Source of the DNA: JALYTY01 sp964546935
Lineage (GTDB): Bacteria > Vulcanimicrobiota > Vulcanimicrobiia > Vulcanimicrobiales > Vulcanimicrobiaceae
Direction of reading: 5' to 3'
NCBI GenBank assembly: GCA_964546935.1
Contig: CAZJLJ010000041.1
Coordinates: forward strand, 1 to 26,192
DNA: 26,192 nucleotides
A model generated the notes under the pieces. That model did no database searches and was not told the origin of the DNA. It was given only the letters and a program-made list of their open reading frames with translations. The translations under genes were made by a program, and so were the position numbers. This document shows positions 1 through 8,283 of the stretch, one piece after another (positions within the stretch are counted from its first letter, which is position 1; each line of letters opens with the position of its first letter).

Positions 1-40
1 GGATGACAGTGTCGGTGCAGCGCGAACACGCGTACGTTAA
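1..40 (+). CDS. 3' end of an upstream gene (partial)
   Basis: Only the last 12 codons are visible, ending DDSVGAARTRVR and a TAA at 38-40. That stop overlaps the ATG of the next gene as TAATG, a typical sign of translational coupling inside an operon. Because the next gene is a family 5 solute-binding protein, an ABC permease or ATPase subunit would be the natural neighbour, but nothing in these few residues shows it. The reading frame is inferred from the overlap alone. Confidence 0.4.
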   Translation, partial: DDSVGAARTRVR

Positions 41-1632
41 TGAGACTTCGGTCTTTTGCCGTGGCGGCGCTTGCCTTGCTTTTAGGGTGCTCGCATGCGG
101 CGACCGGGCCACGCGGCAGCATCGTGCGGTTCGATCTCGCCAAAGATCCCTTGTCTTTGAACCCGCTGTTTTTGCAGCCCGACGCGGCCTCTGTCGAGCA
201 GCAGGTGGCTCGCTTGGCCTTCGAGCCGTTCATCGACCTCGACGAGCGCGGACGGCCACAGCCCGCCCTGCTCCGTGAGATCCCGACCGCCGCGAATGGC
301 GGCTTGTCACAAGATGGCCGGACGATTACCTACCGCCTTCGCCCCGGCGTCCGATGGAACGATGGCCGCCCGGTTACCAGTGTGGACGTGCTGTTCACGT
401 TGCACGCAATTCTCGATCCTCGCAATCCGGTGCGTTCGCACGAGGGCTACGACTTAATCGACCGGGCGTCTGCGCCCAATGCGCAGACGGTCGTCTTTCA
501 TTTGCGGCGGCCGTGGGCGCCGGCGGTGATGACGTATTTTTCCTATGGAACGTCGCCGCAATTCGTTTTGCCGGCTCACGTTCTCGAACGCCAACGGCCG
601 CTTGCGCAAGCCGAGTTCAACGGGGCGCCCACCGTCGGCGATGGTCCGTATTCGTTCGTGTCGTGGAATCGCGGCGAGGGACTGCGTTACGCCGCCAATG
701 CTTCGTATTGGCGTGGAAAACCGAACGTCGCTACACTCGACATTCGTATTGCCCCGGATCCTTCGACGAACCTGTTGATGCTGCAATCGGGGTCGCTCGA
801 TTGGAATCTCGTCGCGCCCGCGCAGTATCAAATCGTTGCGAAGAACCCGCACCTTCGCTTCGACACGGTTCCGACGGCCGTCGTCGCCGGACTCGTGTTG
901 AATACGCGGCACGCGCCGCTAAACGACGTGCGAGTTCGGCGCGCTCTTGCGATGTCGATCGATCGCGACGCCGTTAGCGCAAAAATTACCCTCGGAAAAT
1001 ATCCCGTCACGAACATGCTGCAGCCGCAATTCTCGTGGGCGTATGACCAAAAGGTACGGGAACCGCGCTTTGATCCGGTTGCGGCCGATGCGCTCTTTGA
1101 CGCGGCCGGATGGCGCCGTGGGCCCGACGGCGTGCGCCGTTCCGGCAACGAGCGATTGCATCTGGTCTACGTGCAATTTCCAGAGTCGATGACGGGCGTT
1201 CGCGTAGCAACGACCGTGCAGGCCGAACTTCGCCAACGCGGTATCGACGTAACCGTGAAGAGCGTAAGCAACGCGCAGCTCTTCCTTCCCAAAACCGGAA
1301 CGCTCGCGACGGGGACGTTCGATATGGCTTATGTGCCGTTCACGATGGGCGCCGACCCCGATGATTCGTTTGTGCTCTCGTGCAACGGCCCTCAGAACTA
1401 TATGGGATGGTGTAATTCCCAAGCCGATCGACTCGAGAGTGAGGCGATTGCTTCCACTTCGCAGGCGCGACGGCGAGTGCTCTACGGGCAAATTGCCCGG
1501 ATCGTAGCCGATGAGGTGCCGATCGTCTATCTCTTCAATGCGAACTACATCTATGCGTATAGCGATCGCCTAAAAGGTTTCGCGCCGAACGCATTCTTGC
1601 CGACATGGAATGCAGGTTCATGGAAGATTTAA
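40..1632 (+). CDS. Peptide/oligopeptide ABC transporter substrate-binding lipoprotein (SBP family 5)
   Basis: An extracytoplasmic solute-binding protein of the DppA/OppA type that should deliver peptides or a similar solute to an inner-membrane ABC permease. The N-terminus is a lipoprotein signal with the lipobox LLLGC, so the mature protein is lipid-anchored at Cys17. Family hallmarks follow in order: YRLRPGVRWNDGRPVTSVDV near residues 98-117, GDGPYSFVSWNRGEG near 200-215, and RRALAMSIDRDAV near 301-313. The length of 530 residues is normal for the family. The ATG at 40 overlaps the stop of an upstream gene (TAATG), and its 3' end overlaps the next gene by 13 bases. Substrate specificity cannot be read from the sequence. 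The permease and ATPase genes would be expected upstream, outside this window. Confidence 0.9.
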   Translation: MRLRSFAVAALALLLGCSHAATGPRGSIVRFDLAKDPLSLNPLFLQPDAASVEQQVARLAFEPFIDLDERGRPQPALLREIPTAANGGLSQDGRTITYRLRPGVRWNDGRPVTSVDVLFTLHAILDPRNPVRSHEGYDLIDRASAPNAQTVVFHLRRPWAPAVMTYFSYGTSPQFVLPAHVLERQRPLAQAEFNGAPTVGDGPYSFVSWNRGEGLRYAANASYWRGKPNVATLDIRIAPDPSTNLLMLQSGSLDWNLVAPAQYQIVAKNPHLRFDTVPTAVVAGLVLNTRHAPLNDVRVRRALAMSIDRDAVSAKITLGKYPVTNMLQPQFSWAYDQKVREPRFDPVAADALFDAAGWRRGPDGVRRSGNERLHLVYVQFPESMTGVRVATTVQAELRQRGIDVTVKSVSNAQLFLPKTGTLATGTFDMAYVPFTMGADPDDSFVLSCNGPQNYMGWCNSQADRLESEAIASTSQARRRVLYGQIARIVADEVPIVYLFNANYIYAYSDRLKGFAPNAFLPTWNAGSWKI

Positions 1633-3284
1633 TTCAGGAACGCGTCGCGATCGTCGTTGTGCACGGCGTCGCGCCACATCCGCGATACGAGTTCCAAGAC
1701 GAATGTTCGGCGGATCTCGTGCGCCACTTAAATGAAATCGACGGCGACGACGCTTGGGTCATCGACGTCGTGAATCCGGGAAACGTGCTGGAACCCGGTG
1801 ACGACAACCCGCTGCCGACCATCAGCCGCGTCCATAAAGCGGACGACGACGGGACGAATCCGCGGCAGACGTACTACGATGTTATGGAAGCTTACTGGAG
1901 CGCTATCGACAAAGGACGCACCAAGTGGTGGGGCGTCGTCGGATGGATGCTGCGCGTCGTCTTTGTGCCGCTGAACACCACCGCACGTTATCACGCGACA
2001 TGGCAAAAGCAGTTTTTTGACTACGGCTTCATCGGCGGTGCACTAGTCGTCTCCTTTGCGCTCTTCTTTATCTCGTTGACCGCGGTCTGGCAGTCCTTTT
2101 TGCGCATTCTCGACGTCACGGGGCTGATTCGTAAAACATACGCCGGCGACGTTATCACGACGCTGAATGCGAACGCTAACGCACCCGGTGGGATTCCGGT
2201 AAAGATAGGCGTTTGGCTTTTTGTAGGTTTGATAGGCGCGTTTTTGTTTACGCAAGGACTGGTAGCCGTTTGGAGACTCTTCCAGCAGCGCCGCGCCCTC
2301 CGAAACAATCCGAAGGCCATCTGGCATCGCGGGGTTGCAATAACGGTGTTGTTCGTGCTCGGCATTTCGAACATCTACGCGATGGCCGTGGCCAGGTTCC
2401 CTAACGGGACGCTAGGATGGCGCGGCATTTTGTTCCTGATCTTAATCTTTGTCTCGTTTTCTCTAGGACGCGCCGTTCTTATCGACTTCATTGTAAATAT
2501 CTTTGGTGACGTGCAGATATACACGACCCGCGATGAGAACGATTCTCGCTTCTATCGGCTCCGCGACAAGATCTTGCAGGTAACCGTCGACGCGATCGTG
2601 CGTGCCATTTCACCACGTTTGAACGGCGGCCACGTCTACGATCGTGTAATCGTGTTGGCGCATAGTCTGGGGGCGACGATCGCCATGGACGCAGTGGTGC
2701 GCATATCTCAGCTCGCCCTTCAAGGGGCGCTTACTACCGAAGAGTTCAACCGCATTCGTGCGTTTGTGACGTTGGGTTCTTCCCTCGAAAAGACGCGCTA
2801 TTTCTTCGAGGTGAGCGGCGCGTCGCCGTCGCTCTCTTACGAGCAGTGGCGCAACGACGTCTTCGGGACGATCTTCACGTGCGATCCCGCGGTTCTCGAG
2901 CAAGACGGCGGCCGCGGAATTTTTTGGGTCAACTACTGGTATTTTCAAGACGCAATTTGCAACGAAATACATTCGTTCAAGTCTTACCTGCAGCCGGGCG
3001 AATCGATCGAGTCGGCACGCACGCTCCGATTGCAACGCGAAGGCAATCCCGAGTGGGAAGACGGCGCCGGTGGGCGTCCGATCTGCCGGAATGAAAAGGG
3101 CAACAAGCACATTACGCTCACGCATCCGGTCTTGCATTCGGACTACCTTGACGACGAGTGGTTTTGGCATTCGTCGCTAGGTCCGGGAAAAACGCTCATT
3201 CATTTGGGAGCGCTCGAGGTTATCACCAATCGGTTGACGGGAGATTCGAAATGGCGATGGCCGACGTTATCAAAGCAATCTTAA
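1620..3284 (+). CDS. Membrane-embedded alpha/beta-hydrolase-like protein
   Basis: I do not recognise a named family, but the protein reads as a serine hydrolase split by a membrane domain. Near the N-terminus VVVHGVAPHP (HG at about residues 15-16) looks like the strand and oxyanion-hole loop of an alpha/beta hydrolase. Much later VLAHSLGATIAMD (Ser at about 349) looks like the nucleophile elbow (G/A-H-S-L-G). Between them lie four hydrophobic stretches, roughly residues 137-160, 195-218, 238-258 and 270-290, which look membrane-spanning. The catalytic acid and histidine cannot be assigned by eye. I chose the ATG at 1620 over the in-frame ATG at 1605 because it lies just after an AGG and lets the protein begin MEDLIQERVAIVVVHG. 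The start overlaps the substrate-binding-protein gene by 13 bases, and the 3' end overlaps the next gene by 34. A lipase or esterase role is plausible but not shown. Confidence 0.6.
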   Translation: MEDLIQERVAIVVVHGVAPHPRYEFQDECSADLVRHLNEIDGDDAWVIDVVNPGNVLEPGDDNPLPTISRVHKADDDGTNPRQTYYDVMEAYWSAIDKGRTKWWGVVGWMLRVVFVPLNTTARYHATWQKQFFDYGFIGGALVVSFALFFISLTAVWQSFLRILDVTGLIRKTYAGDVITTLNANANAPGGIPVKIGVWLFVGLIGAFLFTQGLVAVWRLFQQRRALRNNPKAIWHRGVAITVLFVLGISNIYAMAVARFPNGTLGWRGILFLILIFVSFSLGRAVLIDFIVNIFGDVQIYTTRDENDSRFYRLRDKILQVTVDAIVRAISPRLNGGHVYDRVIVLAHSLGATIAMDAVVRISQLALQGALTTEEFNRIRAFVTLGSSLEKTRYFFEVSGASPSLSYEQWRNDVFGTIFTCDPAVLEQDGGRGIFWVNYWYFQDAICNEIHSFKSYLQPGESIESARTLRLQREGNPEWEDGAGGRPICRNEKGNKHITLTHPVLHSDYLDDEWFWHSSLGPGKTLIHLGALEVITNRLTGDSKWRWPTLSKQS

Positions 3285-3757
3285 GCAATCTGCCGATTCT
3301 GTTTTTCGTCATTGCGATCGTATCGGCGATTCGCAGAGTGCGCCGCGGACGGCTCGGCCGCCGGCACGTGAGCGTCGCTTCAACACTCTGGGCGGAGCTA
3401 ATCTTTTACTACGTCGGCTTTACGCTGATTTGGGCCGGTATCTTTCATGCCTACTTTCAGTCCGTTACGGCGCCAAGCATTGGGTGGCAGCCGAGCCCGT
3501 TCGAATACGAACTTGGCTGGCTCGAGATTGCGCTTGGCGTTGCCGCGTTGCTGTCGCGTGGACGTGGACGCGCTTGGCGCACCGCCGTCACGATTCCGTT
3601 CGTAATCTTCATGCTTGCCGCAGCTGCGCAACACATCAACCAAATGATCGTGCGACATAACTATGCTCCAGGCAATGCGGGCATCGTTCTTTGGTTTGGG
3701 GACATTTTCTCGCCGATCTTCATCGCTGTGGTGGCACTGCTATCGCAGGAAGGATGA
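3251..3757 (+). CDS. DUF6790-like small integral membrane protein
   Basis: A 168-residue protein with four hydrophobic segments: about residues 9-27, 44-66, 91-103 plus flank, and 115-133, with a further C-terminal stretch. The motif GWQPSPFEYELGWLEIALG before the third segment resembles the conserved SPF-x-x-E signature I associate with DUF6790, a family of unknown function. That assignment is from memory, not a search. The open frame extends upstream to 3158, but I place the start at ATG 3251. A GGGAG at 3239-3243 sits seven bases before it, and the upstream extension is hydrophilic and lies wholly within the preceding gene. It overlaps the hydrolase-like gene by 34 bases and is followed six bases later by the NTF2-like gene, so the three are probably co-translated. 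Confidence 0.6.
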   Translation: MAMADVIKAILSNLPILFFVIAIVSAIRRVRRGRLGRRHVSVASTLWAELIFYYVGFTLIWAGIFHAYFQSVTAPSIGWQPSPFEYELGWLEIALGVAALLSRGRGRAWRTAVTIPFVIFMLAAAAQHINQMIVRHNYAPGNAGIVLWFGDIFSPIFIAVVALLSQEG

Positions 3758-3763
3758 AAGAAT

Positions 3764-4153
3764 ATGTCGCCTGCCGAGATCGTCACCGCGCTTAACGACG
3801 CATTTATAAATGGAACCCCGGACTCCATCGCATCGGAAGTGGAGCCGTACTTTACTGACGATGCGGTTGTCGTGTCACCCGATCTCACGCGAGCGGGACG
3901 AGGACGTAAAGCTATCGCGCAGAGCTACGTCGACTTCAAAAAAGTGGCGCGCATCATCGATGTATGGACCGGAACTCCGCACGCCGACCACTCGGGCGAT
4001 GTGGCAGTCGCGACCCTAGCGTGGCGCATGACATACGAAATCGACGAGACAAAGTACAGCGAAGAAGGCGACGACATTTACGTCTTTCGGCGAGACGGCC
4101 ACGAGTGGAGAATCTTCTGGCGCGCTGTTCACTCGCATCCCGCGAAGCATTAG
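3764..4153 (+). CDS. SnoaL/NTF2-like (DUF4440-type) protein
   Basis: A 129-residue single-domain protein of the nuclear-transport-factor-2 cone fold. The pattern is typical: an N-terminal helix (SPAEIVTALNDAFINGTPD), then YFTDDAVVVSPD, a helix containing KAIAQSYVDF, and a beta-rich second half ending EEGDDIYVFRRDGHEWRIFWRAV. Members include ketosteroid isomerases, polyketide cyclases and many small binding proteins. No particular chemistry can be assigned here. The start is supported by an AGGAAGGA sequence spanning the end of the preceding gene. The stop at 4151-4153 overlaps the stop of the convergent N-acetyltransferase gene, leaving no room for a conventional terminator. Confidence 0.75.
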   Translation: MSPAEIVTALNDAFINGTPDSIASEVEPYFTDDAVVVSPDLTRAGRGRKAIAQSYVDFKKVARIIDVWTGTPHADHSGDVAVATLAWRMTYEIDETKYSEEGDDIYVFRRDGHEWRIFWRAVHSHPAKH

Positions 4154-4977
4154 AAACCGCGAATCCGCTTGCGCAGCATCGTCCTGTGTTGCGACGATAC
4201 TCGCTCCCACAATTCGCCTATCCGAACGACCTCAAGGTCGAAGCGTTCCCTCAGAATGCGTTGCAGCGCGTCGGCGCTAACTGCGGCTTCCTCTTTAATC
4301 GCGGAGGTCGTGAAGTGTTCTAAGAGGCCATTGGTAAGTTTTATGATGCCGTCATCGGTCAAGCGCATGCAGACAAGGTTTTGCACGAAGACGGAGTCCG
4401 GCGAGGTGGCGAGCCACTCGTTTTGCGAACGGAAGTCTTCCAGTTGCACCGGCGTCTCCAGAAAGTCGTACGTTAGCCCGTCGTAGCGATGGTTGTGAAA
4501 CCGCCACCACTCGCCGTCACGGGTTAAGTGAAACTCAAAACGTGTGTCGTTGTAACTCCCGCTGTGGAGCGGCATGGGCGTGAGCGGTCCGTTTCCGAAA
4601 CCAACGTCGGCTAAAAACGGCTGGTCGAGCCGGACGATGAGTGCCATATGGTTCAACGGGGCGGAGCTCGGATGCTTTACCCGTTCGACCGATGCCCCGA
4701 CGTACTCCACGGTGAAGCCGATTTCTCTGAGAGCCCACGCGAATAGCGTGTTCATTTCGAAGCACCAGCCGCCGTGTTTGGCAACCACGATCTTCTCGTA
4801 GATTCGGTTGATGTCTAGCGAAGGACGCCGTCGAAACTGAACTTCCAGATTTTCGAACGGAATTGCAAGCAAGTGCGCGCGATGCAGATTGTGCAAAGTT
4901 TGGCGCGTCGCCGACAGAGGGCCGCCGTAATTGATCCTTCTTAGGTATGCATGAAGTTTGTTTGTTTCTGCTGGCAT
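4150..4977 (-). CDS. nat: Arylamine N-acetyltransferase
   Basis: A cytoplasmic enzyme that moves an acetyl group from acetyl-CoA to arylamines, hydrazines or arylhydroxylamines through a cysteine thioester. The full catalytic triad is visible: Cys72 in HGGWCFEMN, His110 in PLNHMALIV and Asp124 in LADVGFG, spaced as in characterised members (Cys69, His107 and Asp122 in Salmonella NAT). AIPFENLEVQ at about residues 39-48 is a further signature. The length of 275 is normal. The ATG is preceded by AAAGGCGAG. It lies 67 bases downstream of pntB on the same strand and may be the last gene of that transcript. Some members are housed in biosynthetic clusters as amide synthases, but nothing here suggests that. 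Confidence 0.92.
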   Translation of the reverse strand: MPAETNKLHAYLRRINYGGPLSATRQTLHNLHRAHLLAIPFENLEVQFRRRPSLDINRIYEKIVVAKHGGWCFEMNTLFAWALREIGFTVEYVGASVERVKHPSSAPLNHMALIVRLDQPFLADVGFGNGPLTPMPLHSGSYNDTRFEFHLTRDGEWWRFHNHRYDGLTYDFLETPVQLEDFRSQNEWLATSPDSVFVQNLVCMRLTDDGIIKLTNGLLEHFTTSAIKEEAAVSADALQRILRERFDLEVVRIGELWERVSSQHRTMLRKRIRGF

Positions 4978-5044
4978 CCGCTCGCCTTTGCAAACCCCGT
5001 GCGTAAACGCTACGGCGGTTGCACCCGCGATGCCTTCGGAAACA

Positions 5045-6439
5045 TTAGAGCGCTTTGACCGCCGCGGTGAGTCCGTCGACCGAAGCCTTCGCGTCGCCGA
5101 AGAGCATTGCGGTGTTCGGCATCTCGTAGAGCGGGTTTTCTATGCCGGCGAAACCCGAACGCATGGAGCGTTTCAGGACTATCACGTTGCCTGCTTTGTC
5201 TACGTCGAGAATCGGCATCCCGTATATCGGAGAGGTCGTGACGTTGCGAGCCGCCGGATTCGTTACGTCGTTCGCTCCAATAACGAGCGCTACGTCGGTC
5301 GTGGAAAATTCAGTGTTTGCTTCATCCAAGTCAAGCAGCTGTTCGTAGGGAACGTTTGCTTCGGCCAGCAGAACGTTCATGTGACCCGGCATGCGTCCAG
5401 CAACGGGGTGAATAGCGTACTCCATTTTCACGCCGCGCTTTTCCAGTTGGTCGGCTAAGGCTTTGACGCTATGTTGGGCTTGAGCGACGGCCATACCATA
5501 GCCCGGGACGACCATGACCTTGTTCGCGTAGGCGAGCATTACGGCGACGTCATCGGCGTTGACGCTTCGCACGTTTTGAGGCCCGCCGCTTCCCGCCGCG
5601 GGTTCGCTGCCGCCTGCGGCGCCGAAGGCGCCGAAGAGGACGTTGGTTAGCGGACGATTCATCGCCTTGCTCATAGCTACAGTAAGAATCGTGCCGCTCG
5701 CGCCCACAAGCGCACCGCAAATGATCAACAGCGTAGAGTTTAGTTCGAATCCGGTGATTGCGACGGCAACACCGGTGAAAGAGTTCAGTAATGAAATAAC
5801 GACCGGCATGTCGGCGCCGCCGATCGGCAGCACGAAAAGCACACCGAGAACCAGCGCAAGGACCAGAAGAACCGGCACGACCCAGACCGGGTCGACGCCT
5901 GATGTGGCAATGAACCACACGCCGATTGCTGCGATCGCCAGCGCAACGATTGCATTGACGATTTGCTGGCCGGAATAGGTGATCGGACGCCCCGTCATCA
6001 CTTCTTGAAGTTTCAAGAAGGCAATGATCGAGCCGGCGAAACTGAGCGAACCGATGATCGCCGAGAGAACGAGCGAGGTGGAAACCACCGGATCCAGTGC
6101 CGCTCCGGTTGAACGCGCAACGAAATACTCGACGGTGGAAATCAATGCAGCCGCGCCGCCGCCCGCGCCGTTGTACAACGCCACCATCTGCGGCATCGCG
6201 GTCATCTTCACGCGCACGGCGGCAAAGATGCCGACGATCGCTCCAACAACTATACCGATTGCGATCGCCCACCAGCCAACGCCGAGCGTTTGAACAAGCA
6301 CGCCGACAAGCGCAATGAGCATGCCGATGGCCGCGAGCCGGTTTCCAAGCCGTGCCGTCGCTGGTGTATTTAAAAAGTGGAGTCCGAGGATGAAGAGAGC
6401 AATGGCAATGATATCTGCGAGCGCGATGCCAATGCTCAT
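5045..6439 (-). CDS. pntB: NAD(P) transhydrogenase subunit beta
   Basis: The beta subunit of proton-translocating transhydrogenase, which uses the proton gradient to reduce NADP+ with NADH. The first half is domain II, with about eight or nine membrane helices from MSIGIALADIIAIALFILGL onward and the conserved MPQMVALYNGAGGGAAALIS near residues 84-103. The C-terminal 180 residues are the soluble NADP(H)-binding domain III, with VMVVPGYGMAVAQAQH, AIHPVAGRMPGHMNVLLAEA, GANDVTNPAAR and IVLKRSMRSGFAG. At 464 residues it is full length. Its ATG overlaps the stop of the preceding pntAB gene as ATGA, indicating translational coupling. Together with the two genes upstream it forms a three-subunit pnt operon. 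Confidence 0.97.
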   Translation of the reverse strand: MSIGIALADIIAIALFILGLHFLNTPATARLGNRLAAIGMLIALVGVLVQTLGVGWWAIAIGIVVGAIVGIFAAVRVKMTAMPQMVALYNGAGGGAAALISTVEYFVARSTGAALDPVVSTSLVLSAIIGSLSFAGSIIAFLKLQEVMTGRPITYSGQQIVNAIVALAIAAIGVWFIATSGVDPVWVVPVLLVLALVLGVLFVLPIGGADMPVVISLLNSFTGVAVAITGFELNSTLLIICGALVGASGTILTVAMSKAMNRPLTNVLFGAFGAAGGSEPAAGSGGPQNVRSVNADDVAVMLAYANKVMVVPGYGMAVAQAQHSVKALADQLEKRGVKMEYAIHPVAGRMPGHMNVLLAEANVPYEQLLDLDEANTEFSTTDVALVIGANDVTNPAARNVTTSPIYGMPILDVDKAGNVIVLKRSMRSGFAGIENPLYEMPNTAMLFGDAKASVDGLTAAVKAL

Positions 6440-6750
6440 TTACCGCTCTCCTTCCGGCGGAACATTTGCAGCATTCGCTCGGTAACCGCGAACCCGCCGA
6501 AAACGTTGATCGCTCCGAGCGTTACGGCAACGATCGCGAGCACGGTCAGCACTACCGTGTTATGCGCCGATCCAAAGAGCGCTGCGAGGACAATGATCGC
6601 TCCCGCAAGCACGATACCGTGGATCGCGTTGGTTGCCGACATTAGCGGCGTATGCAGCGTCGTTGGGACTTTCGAGATCACTTCGAATCCTACGAAGACT
6701 GCGAGCACCAGAACGGTGAGCAGACTCACCAAGTGACTGACATCGGTCAA
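6436..6750 (-). CDS. pntAB: NAD(P) transhydrogenase subunit alpha2 (membrane part of alpha)
   Basis: A 104-residue protein equal to the C-terminal membrane domain of the fused PntA of E. coli. It has three hydrophobic helices (VSLLTVLVLAVFVGFEVI, then AIHGIVLAGAIIVLAALF, then VVLTVLAIVAVTLGAINVFGG) and the family motif VPTTLHTPLMSATNAIHG. It forms part of the proton channel with PntB. The start is a TTG at 6750. It is convincing because a full AGGAGGTG Shine-Dalgarno lies just upstream (6762-6755 on the minus strand), with GGAGG six bases away. The TTG overlaps the upstream pntAA stop as TTGA. Its own stop overlaps pntB. Confidence 0.95.
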   Translation of the reverse strand: MTDVSHLVSLLTVLVLAVFVGFEVISKVPTTLHTPLMSATNAIHGIVLAGAIIVLAALFGSAHNTVVLTVLAIVAVTLGAINVFGGFAVTERMLQMFRRKESGK

Positions 6751-7862
6751 GCCGCACCTCCTATAAGGGCTTGCCCATCACGTGCGACGCAAGCCCCCTT
6801 TACGATTTCATCCGACGGATCGAGCTGCAGCGCACCGTCTTTCACAAACGGCGTGAGCAGCGCAAAGATGTTGCGCGAGTAGAGCTGGCTCGCGTTGTAC
6901 GGCATCGTTGACGGCAAGTTCGTCGTGCCGATAATCGTGACGCCGTTTGGGCTCGTAACGGTTTCGTTTGGTTTCGTCAACGCGCAGTTCCCGCCGGCTT
7001 CCGCTGCAAGATCGACGATGACGGAACCGGGATGCATCGCCGCAACGGCTGCTTCGCTAATAAGAATCGGCGCTCGCCGTCCCGGAACGAGCGCCGTCGT
7101 GATCACAACGTCGTTGGCGCCGATCTGTTCGATCATCCACTGCCGCTGACGCTCTTGCTGTTCGGGCGTCAATTCTTTTGCGTAACCGCCTGCGGCTTCC
7201 GCGTCTGCGCCGAGATCGAACTCCAAGAACTTTGCGCCGAGCGATTGTACTTGTTCGCGAACGACAGCACGGACGTCGTAGCCGCTGACGACGGCTCCAA
7301 GACGGCGCGCCGTTGCAATTGCTTGTAATCCCGCCACGCCTGCGCCAAGAATCAGCGCTTTTGCGGGCGGAATCGTTCCGGCGGCGGTCGTGAGCATCGG
7401 AAAGAACTTCGGAAGCGCAGCCGCGCCAAGCAAAACGGCCTTATAGCCCGCGATGTTGCTCTGCGAAGAGAGCGCATCCATCGATTGTGCTCGCGTTATG
7501 CGCGGTATCATTTCCATTGCGAGCGCGGTTACGCCGGCGGATGCCAAACGCTGAACGTATGCCGGGTCCCCCAACGGATTGAAAAATCCTATGACTGCGG
7601 TACCGGCACGAGTTGCGGATAACAGCTCGTCGCTCGGGCGCGCTACGTTTACCAATACGTCGGCATCTGAAACAAGCGAAGCCGGGTCGTCGGCGAACGA
7701 TGCTCCAGCTTGTGCATAAAGTTCATCTGGAAAAGCGGCCGCTACACCGGCGCCGCGTTGCACGCGGACATTTACGCCCGATTTTATAAGTCGTGCGACC
7801 GTCTCCGGCACGAGCGCAACGCGACGCTCAGGAGCGGTCTCACGAGGAACCGCAACGATCAT
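6747..7862 (-). CDS. pntAA: NAD(P) transhydrogenase subunit alpha1 (NAD(H)-binding)
   Basis: The soluble domain I of transhydrogenase, which binds NAD(H) and passes hydride to domain III of PntB. It is a separate polypeptide here, as in Rhodospirillum-type three-subunit enzymes. It starts IVAVPRETAPERRVALVPE, the alanine-dehydrogenase/PntA N-terminal signature. The dinucleotide fold is seen in ILGAGVAGLQAIATARRLGA with YDVR following. The mobile-loop region, with ALVPGRRAPILISEAAVAAM and VIVDLAAEAGGNC, is also present. Length 371. It begins with ATG 37 bases after the DUF4267 gene on the same strand and overlaps pntAB by four bases. Confidence 0.96.
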   Translation of the reverse strand: MIVAVPRETAPERRVALVPETVARLIKSGVNVRVQRGAGVAAAFPDELYAQAGASFADDPASLVSDADVLVNVARPSDELLSATRAGTAVIGFFNPLGDPAYVQRLASAGVTALAMEMIPRITRAQSMDALSSQSNIAGYKAVLLGAAALPKFFPMLTTAAGTIPPAKALILGAGVAGLQAIATARRLGAVVSGYDVRAVVREQVQSLGAKFLEFDLGADAEAAGGYAKELTPEQQERQRQWMIEQIGANDVVITTALVPGRRAPILISEAAVAAMHPGSVIVDLAAEAGGNCALTKPNETVTSPNGVTIIGTTNLPSTMPYNASQLYSRNIFALLTPFVKDGALQLDPSDEIVKGACVARDGQALIGGAA

Positions 7863-7899
7863 GGCGCGATGTTCCGCGCGACGAAGGTGAACCCTTCGA

Positions 7900-8283
7900 T
7901 TAAGGCCGCGTCAACAGTACTATCAGAACGACAAAGCCGATGGCGCTACCGATATGCGCCCCGTGTTCACTGTGAACGCGCTTCGACGTGGTGAAAGCGA
8001 TTAGAAAATCGGCTAGCGCAATTATCAAGCCCGCAACGCATAGCGTCAGCAGCCCAATCCCATCTTTCAAATACACGTTCACGGCGAAGATTCCACCCAG
8101 AATCAAGTCGCGCACGCCGGTGGCCCGTACGAAAGCGAAGCTGCTTGGCGTTTTCACCGGCACGCCATAGCTGCGCGAAAGACGTTCCGGTGCAATGAGC
8201 GCCAGAATACCGACAGAGATGAGTCCGATCGTCGCAAGTCCGCAAAGCGTGAGCGCGAGACTCGAGGCGTTCGTCGAAATCAC
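7900..8283 (-). CDS. DUF4267-like small membrane protein
   Basis: A 127-residue protein with four hydrophobic helices at about residues 9-29, 59-70, 76-95 and 112-124. The segment LSRSYGVPVKTPSSFAFVRATGVRDLILGG resembles DUF4267 proteins, in which a YGVP motif and a G-x-RD-L-x-x-G motif recur. The function of that family is unknown. The start is GTG at 8283, which overlaps the stop of the upstream hydrolase gene as GTGA, so the two are probably translationally coupled. pntAA follows 37 bases later. Confidence 0.65.
   Translation of the reverse strand: MISTNASSLALTLCGLATIGLISVGILALIAPERLSRSYGVPVKTPSSFAFVRATGVRDLILGGIFAVNVYLKDGIGLLTLCVAGLIIALADFLIAFTTSKRVHSEHGAHIGSAIGFVVLIVLLTRP

Noticed and set aside
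5550..6272. 240-codon open frame on the minus strand inside pntB
   Set aside because: It is very Arg/Gly-rich and out of frame with a fully conserved pntB.
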